Assembly (NCBI RefSeq): GCF_901000735.1
Contig: NC_081548.1
Location: forward strand, 11,993,932 to 12,057,931
DNA length: 64,000 nucleotides
Direction of reading: 5' to 3'
Origin: Corylus avellana
Taxonomy: Eukaryota > Streptophyta > Magnoliopsida > Fagales > Betulaceae
Both the position numbers and the translations under genes were made by a program. The notes beneath the pieces were generated by a model, which had not been told where the DNA came from, did not search any database, and saw only the letters and a program-made list of their open reading frames with translations. Shown here one piece after another: positions 54,627 to 64,000 of the stretch; the first letter of the stretch is position 1, and the number at the start of each line of letters is the position of its first letter.

Positions 54627-57027
54627 ATGGACAAGAGTTGGATGACAAAGTCTAGGGGTACGAGGGAATACAGAGACGGGTGTAGATTGTTTGTGGAGTT
54701 TGAAGTTAGTAACTGTAGAACCCCTGATAGATTCATTTATTGCCCTTGTAAGGTTTGTCGAAATAATCGGCGCCACCCGCTAGGTTTCGTATTCGACCAC
54801 TTGACAGGGGGAAAAGGAATGATGACGGAATATACACTTTGGTACTATCACGGTGAAAAGCATGTACAGGGTCTTCATACAGGGTCTAATTCCAATCACC
54901 CGGCCTCGGATGCGAGTGCAAGCGCAAATCAGGGTGGAGACATGCACATAATGTTGCGGGATTTATTCAGCATGCACGAAGTAGTCAGGGAAGACAATTG
55001 TGAGCCTCAAGTCGTGGTGCAAGGGGGTGAAGAAATTGTGAATGAAGAAGTCGCTGAAGGTGACGCACTAAAGTATTACGACCTTCTTAAAAAGGTGGAG
55101 AAACCACTTCATAGTGGGACAAAACATAGCAAACTAAGTGCGACTGTTCACCTGTACAACTTGAAGTGTGTTGGTGGACTTAGTAACTCGATTTTCTCGG
55201 CTTTCTTAGAGTTCATCAATTAGTTGTTGCCTGAGAGTAATGAAACTCTGCCAGTTAATACATATGAGGCGAAAAAGTTTTTACGAGATATGAGACTCGG
55301 GTATGAGAAGATTTTGGAAGGGCAATAAGGAGTTGGATTCATGTACCGTATGTGAAAAATCTAAATGGATGAATGCAATCAATTTAGATAAGGATGGTCA
55401 ACCCATATCGTTGGGCAAGAAACGTCCGGTGAAAGTGTTATGGTGGTTTTCACTCATACCACGACTATAGAGGTTGTTTATGTCAGAGCATACTGCATGC
55501 TTTATGAGGTTGCATGCAGAAGGCCACACTAAGAACGACGTATTGAGGCATCCGGCCGACGGCGAAGCATGGAAGTCATTTGACAGTTTACATCTGAAGT
55601 TTTCAGCGGAGAGTAGGAACGTAAGGCTCGGACTAACCTCGGATGGATTTAATCCATTTGGAAACATGAGCACATCTCACAGCACTTGGCCTGTAATGCT
55701 TGTGCCATACAACTTGCCTCATTGGATGTGCATAAAACAGACGTCTTTCATTCTATCATTGATTATCCTAGGCCCAAATTCACCTGAAATGGATATAGAT
55801 GTCTACCTTCAACCCTTAATTGAGGAGTTACAAGAATTATGGAATGTAAGGGTACGCACATATGATGTTTCAAAGAAAAATAATTTTGTTATGCGAGCGC
55901 ATTTGATGTGGACAATTAATGACTTCCCAGCATACGCAGATTTGTCTGGATGGTTGACCAAGGGTGAGAAGGTATGTCCTTACTGTATGCACTCGACAAG
56001 GTCGAAATGGTTAAAACATGGCCATAAATGGTGTTATATGGGGCACAGGCGATACTTGCCTATGGATCATCCGTGGAGGCGGAACAAAAGAACATTTGAC
56101 GGCAACGTAGAACTAGAATGTGCCCCTGATGTGCCAAGTGGAGATGAAATCATGAGCCAATTAGAAGGGATGGTGTTTGGGGATGAGAACGCCGGTCAAA
56201 GGCAGGCTGACAAAGAAAAAGGAAAGAAGCAGAAGATGAATACTTCTAATGTAGTGTGGAAGAAGAAAAGTATTTTCTCTAGGTTGCCGTATTGGAAAGA
56301 TAATTTAGTGCGGCACAATCTTGATGTTATGCATATAGAGAAAAAAGTGATGGACAACATACTTGGTATAATACTGGACATTCTAGGGAAAACGAAGGAC
56401 AACCTCGTTGCCCGCTTAGATTGGCAAGAAATGGGTTTGAGACGTACACTTCATCCATTTTCTGGCGAGCATGGTAAGACCTATATGCAACAAGCTACCC
56501 ACATGATGTCCAAGGATGATAAAACACATTTTTTGAAAGTGCTACAAAATGTAAGGGTGCCTGACGGACATGCCTCGAACATTTCTCGTTGTATACGACT
56601 TAAGGATCGTATGATATCGGGGTTAAAGAGTCATGACAGTCATGTACTTATGCAGCAGCTTCTACCTATTGCATTGCGTGGATCACTTCTAAGCAACGTG
56701 GTTAGACCTCTTGTTGAGATGTCTACATTCTTCAGTGGCCTATGTTCAACAACATTGACACAAGAGGATATTGACCGACTACAGGGTGACGTCTGTATCA
56801 CGTTATGCAAGATGGAACAGATTTTTGCCCCCAGCTTTTTTACTAGCATGGTTCATGTGGTCGTGCATCTTATCCGTGAATGCCGACTCGGTGGACCAGT
56901 ACAATATAGATGGATGTATCTAGCAGAGAGGTAAAATTTGTTTACGGATATTCTTGCATTTTTGGGTTTTACTCCAATACAAGACAAGTAATAACTGAAC
57001 TTGTTGATTGTATTGGTTCATATTTAG

Positions 57028-57258
57028 GAGCCTTGAAGTATTCAAATATAATGTGCGCAACAAAGCGGCTCCTGAGGGCTGCATTGCAGAGGGCTACATT
57101 GCGGAGGGCTACATAGCAACTGAGTTGGTGACGTTTTGTTCGAGATATTTATAGAACACACCAACCTTTCATAATAGGATACAAAGAAATCCGAATGGTT
57201 CAAAGGGACATGGAACACGAGTCCGACTCAACTCGGACGAGTTTCATCAATTGCGGAC
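57028..57258 (+). pseudogene. DUF4218 exon of TNP2 with a three-fold 15-bp in-frame repeat
   Basis: The exon begins after TATTTAG at 57027 and ends before GTAAGTCG at 57259. 57074-57118 contains three 15-bp units of GAGGGCTACATTGCR type, coding EGCIA, EGYIA, EGYIA. Related proteins have the AEGYI motif once. A stop (57149-57151) follows TFCSRYL. Confidence 0.7.
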
Positions 57259-57613
57259 GTAAGTCGAGATCCTTCGCTGGCACATTGTATGATCAATGAA
57301 CTTGTAATATTGCTCGTATTGAATTATAATTAACATAATTTTGAATTGTAGGATGCACATGGATATGCTTAGGCGATCATGCAATAGGGGACGAACAACA
57401 GAGGATCAGTTGGAAATTCAACATTATGACTTGTTTTCCGAGTGGTACTATGACTACGTAAGAATGATGTGATGTTTAACAAAAGCAATTGTCGGAGTTA
57501 TTTGTGTGCTGTTTTTCAAATCAACTAAAGTTACTAACCGTGCGTTTCCATTGTACGTAATATATTTACAGGTCGATCGATTGGATGAGCGATCCAGGAA
57601 GGAACTTGGTGAC

Positions 57614-58937
57614 TGATAAGTGCCAAATATTGCATATTTGGACCCATTTATTTGCATTAGTTAATCCTTTAGTTGTGTCGTTATTTAATGTTTTGTGTTT
57701 TTAGTGTTTTGTAGGTCGTTGAAGAAAAAGTACAGCTTTAAAGGGAAACATGCAAAGTTTGAAAGAAAGCATACTTTGAGAAGACCTAGATGATGTGGTT
57801 AAGTCTAACCAAATCCAAGAAAAGGTTAAATCGGATTAAAGATCAGATTGGATAAGATTTCGGATTGGATTCAAATTCAGATTCTGTACATGTCTCAGTA
57901 TTTTGACTATAACTTTCTACTTAAATATCAGATTAAAGTGATTCAAGAAGCATTGGAAAGCTAACTCAAAATACTACAATTCATTGTGAAATATGATTTT
58001 CCTAATTTGAACAGTTACTATGCCAAAATTTCCCCGCAATTAAATAACACAAATTTGGACGAATCCTATTCCGATTTTAGGCTTTTATTTTGACTGGAAG
58101 ACAGACCTCCGAATTATCTAGGTTTAATAAGACTTTTAGGACTTTCCTAAGCCTATAAATAGACCTCTTTGCATTCAAGAAAATATACACAATCCTAAAG
58201 AGCAAAATTCTTTTGAAGTTTTTCTTTTTAGTTTAGGTTTTCTTTAGTTTAGGTTTTATTTTTATGTGGAGCTAAATTCCCAACTAAGGTTGGGGATGAA
58301 GACTCATCGATGAAGAACGACATCACTTTTATGTAAGTCTTTATTTATCCGATTTTATTGAGTTTTATATTTCAATTGTTTTACTTGTAATTAATGTATG
58401 GAGTGATTCTTGGATATCTCTTGTGATTCACGGATACATGTGATGATTTGAGATAATTTCATATGATTAATTGCTTGGTTTTTAACTCATAAAAATTGGA
58501 TATCCCTTGTGATTTGTTCTACGGATACATCTGGTGTTTCAATTGAATTTGGATTCCTTTTGTGATTTGGCCAATGAATGGATACATGGGATGGTTTTGA
58601 TTAATTCTTTGAAGTATAGTAAAACATACATAAGATTTAAATTGTAAGAGCTTCGGATAAATATTGATGAACATGGAGTATGTTGTAATGATTTGGTGAG
58701 TGTAGATTCCTAAACCTTAGTCTTTACCTTTTGTTTTATTTTATTTAGTTTATGTTTATCTTTTAATTTAAAAAACCCAAAATTTAAAACCCTTTTGGAA
58801 CTAGGTTAGGATTTAATTAGTTTAGATTTAAATTTCTCTTTCAAAAATACAATTCTTTGTGGGTTCATCCTCGCACTTGCAATCCATTAAACTACAATTG
58901 ATTCGTGCACTTACGAGTTAAATAAATTTGCACAACA
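57614..58937 (+). mobile_element. Solo LTR (1324 bp) inside the CACTA transposase gene
   Basis: Starts TGATAAGTGCCAAATATTGC and ends TTTGCACAACA. The flanks are GTGAC (57609-57613) and ATGAC (58938-58942), a 5-bp duplication with one mismatch. Coding sequence on both sides (RKELGD then KLVMHCRGP) becomes continuous when the insertion is skipped, which fixes the borders. Contains a CCTATAAATAGA TATA-type box near 58151. No internal domain or second LTR, so it formed by LTR-LTR recombination. Confidence 0.85.
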
Positions 58938-59750
58938 ATGACAAATTGGTAATGCATTGTAGAGGGCCGAGGGAGGCAGCAGTCAGATACAATAGATATG
59001 TGGTTAACGGCAAGTTGTTTCGCACTATTGCATATGATGCCGGAAAGAGGACTCAAAATAGCGGGGTGTGTGTGCCGACTCTTGATGGCGACACGTACTA
59101 CAGGAAGTTAATGGAAGTACTTGAGGTTGAGTACTACGATAGGACTAAGTACGTTATGTTCAGGTGTAATTGGGTAGACAATACGAGGGACAAGGGGTAC
59201 AAGGTGGATGAGTATGGCATAATACTTGTCAACTTCAAAAACCTTGTCCACACGGGAGAACTGGTTTTTGATGAGCTGTATGTGCTAACTTCACAAGTTG
59301 ACCAGGTATTTTACGTACAAGATGATAGGTGCCTAGATTGGGCTTGCGCAGTAAGGACCAAACCTAGAAACATATACGACGTTGGTCAGGGTGAAGGACA
59401 TCAAGATTCATGTGCCAATTACCACGAGTGTGAGCCTCTCCTATTGACCAGAAATTTTGATCACAATCTGCAGGATCATATCGAATACGTCAGACACGAC
59501 TTAGATTCAATTGAAGCGTATGTGACTGAATAAAAGTTGAGTATATATATATATTGTTTTATATTTATGTTTTGATTGGTAGTTGTTCACTACATGAACA
59601 TTACATCAACACACTTAATTAAGCTGTGCATTTGGTAAAATCTGATATATATCTCATGTAGCATTATGAGTCATGCATACGTAAGGTAGTGAATATTTCA
59701 TACATTGTATACGAAATTAATTGGGTTTGTGGTGTTTTTCATAGGGCACC

Positions 59751-61165
59751 ATGAGTACTAGGGGGAAGACCAGAGCACGCAGGGGCTCGTCCGTAGTGCG
59801 GCAGTCTATGTCGCATGGGTCTCCGGCAGGCCAACTTGATGACAGCGAGCAACAAGACGTTGCTCAGCTTCTAGGGATGTAGGAAGGATATCGACCAGTT
59901 CTTCCAGCTGCTATGGAAGGGGAGATCCTTGTCCATGCTCCATATGGTCGGGCAGGCATGGCCCAGATGGGGTATCGGCTTGATTCATATCTGTACAGCG
60001 AGTTACAACAAAGTTCTCAAGGCGATGTCGAGCGGCTATATAGCTAGCATAGCGCAGGTCCCAAAGTTTTTTTAAAGATTGAAAGTTTTGAAAGTTTTGA
60101 AAGTTTCTAATTATATTGGTATGATATCAATTATATTTAACTACAACTACAACTTCATAGATGCCGAGGAAGACATGCCTAGTGGGGCACGGGCCACGGA
60201 TGACCCGCACCCCACCGACCCTGCTCTCGATGACCGGTTAGGCCCTCGGCAGGTCCGGACCATAAGTAAGTGTATATGCTTAAATGTCGTGCATATTAGG
60301 TCTTAATTTACTTGTTAGTTAGTATTGAATTAGAAATAACTTACATTGGTAATTTTTAATTTGTTAGGTACCGATTTTGATGGAAACACCATTATTGAGG
60401 TGTTCACCATTCTTGACTCGCATAGGCTGCCGGGAGTCCCCGCCGGCAAACGGATCATAATGGAGTACAATACATCATTGCAGCCCGTTGGATTTAGCGC
60501 CTTGAGGTTTAAACGGATGACCAGAGACGTAGTAAGGAGTGGAAATTATGTCTGAATACCGGACGATTGGACAAAGGTACCGAAGCGTACGAAGGAGGAT
60601 ATTTGGGACGCCTTGATGGTATGTATTGCATATTATGTCAAACACTCCTAATGTATATATGTATATATACGCTCTAAGTTGCACATATATATGTGTGTTT
60701 ATATCTATATACATATACACATATTTTAGGTTTTTTTAATTTCTCAATGTTGAACTTGTGTAGGCATAATTTTTCGTCACGCCCGAATACAACTTGAAAG
60801 CCGTCAAGAATGAAGCATTTCGGGACATGGGCAAAAAGCTGCGGACTTGGAGGCATGACCTTAAAAACATTTGTGTCATTACGGAGCAAGATACTCCGGA
60901 CACTGTATGGGCAAGATTGGGGGGAGAGACGCTAGGCGCGTACAATGCTATCGACATGGATATCTTATTGGAGAGATGGTGTAGCCAGGAGAATAAGGTA
61001 GGTTATGAGTTAAACTCTTTGTGTTGTGTAGTGTCATTAAGTGTAATTGTGTTAGTATTAACATATTGAAAGTGTTAACTGTGTAGGAGTATGCGGCGAA
61101 AATGAAGAGCTTGCGAGCATTAAATAATACGCCACATTGCATCGGATCAAAGAGCTATGCTAGGT
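59751..61165 (+). pseudogene. Second CACTA gene (transposase_24-like), decayed
   Basis: ATG at 59751 gives MSTRGKTRARRGSSVV. Likely exons: 59751 to about 60046, 60161-60264, 60368-60618, about 60765-60996 and 61088-61165. The conserved part is GTDFDGNTIIEVFTI..., then TKVPKRTKEDIWDALM, FVTPEYNLKAVKN, RTWRHDLKN, and KSLRALNNTPHCIGSKSYAR, the pattern of the plant transposase_24 family that accompanies TNP2. Stops interrupt it (TAG at 59879, TAG near 60044, TGA at 60553, TAA near 60768). The LTR retrotransposon at 61171 cuts the last exon after SYARL. Confidence 0.7.
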
Positions 61166-61170
61166 TGTGT

Positions 61171-63824
61171 TGTGCAAAATATTACCTAAATTAATAGATA
61201 ATAATTTGTACGTTTTACCTGCAAGTGCACAAGGTCAGCATAGTAGTACATGGTGCAAGTACAGGATCATTCTCACGAGGATTGCTGAATTTATGTTTCA
61301 AAATAGATCCTTAAGCAAAAGCAAAACAAAGATTGATTTTTGAAGTGATGATAATAAAGGGTAGGGCTTTGATATCCACCACTAATTATGTTTAGCTAAT
61401 ATAACAATATGCCAATGCTTTAATCAGGTTATGCATATCTAATGTTTGTCAACCTTAGGGCATGGCGTATACTCCTAAAGCTATAGATTTCCCTAAGCAA
61501 CAAGTTAGGCATAGCATCTACTCTAACTCTTTTCATTCCTGAGGGATTTAGCATGATTTATACTAAGTTGTTCCTTAGGAAAGCATATGTTCTATGGAAA
61601 TCGACAAATACACGAGGCTTAGGGCATGACATCTACTCCTGGTTCCCCATGTTGATTAATCCAAGAACCCGGTGTGGATTTATTTTGTTACTTATGTTAA
61701 ACCCAGGACTCGGCCATCCAAATTTATTTAACTAACTAGTCCATACTGATGTACAAATTTAATTGTACTCGCAAGCGCACGAGTCGTGTGCAATATAGCG
61801 TGTGTGCAAGTGCGAGGTCGATCCACAGGGATTTGTGTTGTGTAAACCAATTTCTATTTAAACCAACTCTATTTTAACCTAGTTCCGAATTTCGTGATTT
61901 TTGTCGTGCACAAATAAAACATAAACTAAAGAAAATGATGAAATAAAATGGTAAAGAACACTAAGGTTTTAGAATTCACTTCGCCAAATCTTAACTCTAT
62001 ATTCTCGTATTTGTTCCTACAATCGAAAAACTATATTCGATGTTTTACCAATATCAAGTTTAAATCATTCAATGAATCCACCCATTTTTACAAATCACAA
62101 CAAATGTCCGATTCGAAATTAAATCATCCTATGTATCCGTTTGATTAACGAATCACAACGGATATCCGATTTCAAACGAATGATTTGATGTATCCGAAGG
62201 ATGAAACACATCAAATATCCAACTCCAACACATAATAGTTCATCACATTCAATTAAAAGATATAAATCAAGCAATTGAATGAAAATCTACAACATCCTTA
62301 TTCCAAGTCAAAATTGTATAAACAAAATACGAGAATACATGAGTTTGTCAGTGAGGAAGCTTCATCTTCAACCTTAGTTGAAAGATTTAGCCTCTCATGA
62401 TAACAAAAATAATCACCAATTCAATTGACATCATGAGAAAGATAAAACTTACAATGGAAAACGAAACAAACGCCCCAAAAACCTAGAAAACATGAATTTT
62501 GACAACGTACGGCACCCCCGGCTCATCTTCCCCCATTTACAATGAAAAAGAATGATATTTATAAGCTAATTTTAGGGTTTTAGCGCTGCCAGGTCGGCCG
62601 AGTGCGCTCGATCGCACTTGTGCAACATGTGTTTTGCTGCGCGGGCGCGAGTGCGCTCGATCGCACTAAATGTGCGCTCGAGCGCACTTCCAGTCAGAAT
62701 TTGCCTACTCTTGTGATATGAATTTGTAGATCTTTGAGTTAGCTTTCCAATGACACCAAGATCACCTCAATCCGAGCTATACAACTCAAGATATGGCCTT
62801 TTTAGTGGGACTCGTCGAGTGCGAATCATCGCTTGATCCCAATTTGCTACCAATGCTCCATGAAGTGTCTTAAGCCCCAGAATGAGTTGCAAATATCACC
62901 TTAAAGCCGCATTTTCCTCTTAACGACTTGCAAATCACTAAAACACCAAAACTAACCAAAACATCAGAAAATACTAAAGCTAAAGGCTTAGCAAATGCAA
63001 ATTAAGGGGTCCAAATATGCAATATTTGGCACTCATCACATACCACATGCATATGTTGATCAGGCACACACATATGAGGAATTCATGCAAGCAGGTATTA
63101 ATCAAGTTAAATAGCACAACAAGATCATCACAAAGGTGCCAATATTGAAATATTAACAAAACATAACTAGGGCTTCAATCAAGCCCTACTAATTAAATTA
63201 TCTACACATAAAGTTGATGTTAAACATCTTCATGAAATAAAAGAAAAGAAAGGAAAAGAATAAACCCAAGACTTGAACTTGACGAGCTCCTATTCTCTCC
63301 TTGCAAAAAACTCCTCTATTCTAAAGGCTTAAGAGTCTATTTATAGGCTTTAGAAGTCCTTGGAAAAGTAGTAAACCCTAGGGATTTCGTAGGGTTTCAA
63401 TCCTATTACAATTGGGAGTTGGAAAACCCTAATATGGAAATAGGGACATCTTAGCCGCCACCTTGGTTTGTCTCCTGCGCACTGGGTGCGCTCGATCGCA
63501 GCCCGTGTGCGCTTGATCTCAGGTCTACGATCAATCCTTCTTCTAGCATGCGCTCGATCGTTCCTGGCTTGCTTTGTGCTATGTCCTCTCGGGTATTGAG
63601 CTCGATCGCAGGAACCCTGCGATTGATGGCAGTATCAGGGAGTTCCAACTTTTCCCATCTTCTCTCTTTATGCCCAAATCACCCAGTTTTACTTCATTTT
63701 CTTCCAAAACCCTGTAAAAACATGAAAAACACAAAAAGGAATTAAAATGGCCTAATTAACTAAAACCAAAGGATTAAAACATGCAAGTTAAGGGCTAAAA
63801 ATATGAATATTTTAGCACTTATCA
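61171..63824 (-). repeat. 3' LTR of an LTR retrotransposon extending beyond the window, split by a nested solo LTR
   Basis: On the minus strand the LTR starts at 63824 with TGATAAGTGCTAAAATATTC. It is adjacent to a polypurine-like GTTTGGGGGTG in the internal region (63825-63835). It ends near 61171 (TGTGCAAAATATTACC on the plus strand). Without the nested insertion it is about 1357 bp, close to the 1324 bp of the related solo LTR at 57614. The left end lies in the last visible CACTA exon. The exact left border could be a few bases to either side. Confidence 0.75.
61747..63038 (-). mobile_element. Nested solo LTR (1292 bp), target duplication CATAC
   Basis: Minus-strand LTR beginning TGATGAGTGCCAAATATTGC and ending TTTGTACATCA. 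It is flanked by CATAC at 61742-61746 and 63039-63043. Clearly related to the solo LTR at 57614-58937 (same first ~35 bases, similar GATTCGTGCACTTACGAG-type 3' end). It carries a cluster of CGATCG-centred palindromes at 62600-62690. Confidence 0.9.
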
Positions 63825-64000
63825 CACCCCCAAACTTACATATTGCTAGTCCCTTAGCAATACAGAACTAAAAACAAGAATGGAAAAACAGAAAACAAGA
63901 GATAAATCCATATTTCATGGGATGTACGATTGCATTTAGCGTATGCAACAAGCCTTTTAAACCCCTAGGAATTCCCTAGTGGACGAGTGGAGTCTCGTGA
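63825..64000 (-). mobile_element. Internal region (3' untranslated part) of an LTR retrotransposon leaving the window
   Basis: Immediately inside the 3' LTR. The minus strand reads into GTAAGTTTGGGGGTG, a polypurine tract. No coding sequence is visible in the remaining 175 bases, and the polyprotein must lie to the right of the window. Confidence 0.6.

Larger units (their letters stand above)
54627..59533 (+). pseudogene. TNP2-type CACTA transposase, broken (Transpos_assoc, TNP2, DUF4218, DUF4216)
   Basis: Start ATG at 54627 gives MDKSWMTKSRGTREYRDG, the transposase-associated domain with CPCKVCRN. The TNP2 core follows at 55474-56930 (DGFNPFGNMSTSHSTWPV, HNLDVMHIEKKVMDNILG), then GGPVQYRWMY and DUF4218. 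A likely intron at 56931-57027 leads to an exon with three AEGYI repeats, then exons at 57352-57457 and 57572-57613. The DUF4216 exon resumes at 58943 after the inserted LTR (YNRYVVNGKLFRT, KRTQNSGV, YDRTKYVMFRCNW). Lesions: stop at 55221-55223, a frameshift with small deletion near 55310, TAG near 55468, and TAG at 57149-57151. The protein would have been the element's DNA-cleaving enzyme. It is dead here. Confidence 0.85.
54627..61170 (+). mobile_element. CACTA (En/Spm) transposon, coding part, decayed and interrupted
   Basis: Two genes in CACTA order on the plus strand: a TNP2-type transposase (54627-59533) and a second gene resembling the plant transposase_24 family (59751-61165). A solo LTR at 57614-58937 interrupts the first. 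Another LTR retrotransposon begins inside the second near 61170. The CACTA terminal repeats lie outside what I could recognise, so true element boundaries are unknown. Several in-frame stops in both genes make it inactive. Confidence 0.8.

Overview
This window is nuclear DNA of a flowering plant, almost certainly a eudicot. The coding regions have spliced introns with GT/AG borders, the genome is AT-rich, and nearly every plant transposon class is present (Ty3/Gypsy, Ty1/Copia, TRIM, L1-type LINE, tRNA-derived SINE, MULE, CACTA, hAT, PIF/Harbinger). I cannot name the species from sequence alone. One host gene is recognisable. Everything else is transposon or satellite DNA.

Layout. 1-4.9 kb is a patchwork of truncated retroelements: the 3' end of a Gypsy element, a LINE fragment, a deleted Copia element and a LINE ORF1 fragment. 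5.1-16.6 kb (minus strand) holds eleven exons of a casein kinase 1 (CK1) gene encoding the complete kinase domain. Its introns contain a decayed LINE of about 5 kb, a TRIM, a SINE and three MITEs. The C-terminal tail exons were not found in the 5.1 kb left of exon 11. 16.9-30.7 kb is one uninterrupted satellite array of 45 monomers of about 305 bp. Each monomer is itself an imperfect palindrome with arms of about 74 bp, and part of the array is organised as a five-monomer higher-order repeat. 30.7-33.1 kb is AT-rich and holds an hAT-like end, a PIF/Harbinger MITE and an array of ACGT-core dyads. 33.1-38.2 kb is a full-length Gypsy element with two 410-bp LTRs and a 5-bp target-site duplication, but with a broken gag-pol. 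38.2-52.7 kb holds two copies of a 6.1-kb Mutator-like element (MULE) with TIRs of about 1 kb and a FAR1/FHY3-type transposase, separated by a 100-N assembly gap. 54.6-61.2 kb is a decayed CACTA element (TNP2 plus a second gene) interrupted by a solo LTR. 61.2-64.0 kb is the 3' LTR of another retrotransposon that runs out of the window, itself split by a nested solo LTR.

How the parts relate. The CK1 kinase is the only likely cellular function. It would phosphorylate Ser/Thr substrates, provided its 3' exons exist outside the window. The second MULE copy carries an intact DDE transposase, matching TIRs and a perfect 9-bp target duplication, so it is the best candidate for a mobile element. 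The first copy has a premature stop. Its left half looks identical to that of the second copy while its right half has diverged, which together with the gap raises the possibility of an assembly duplication. The satellite, with dyad monomers and a higher-order repeat ending about 330 bp upstream of the CK1 start codon, is the most unusual structure here.
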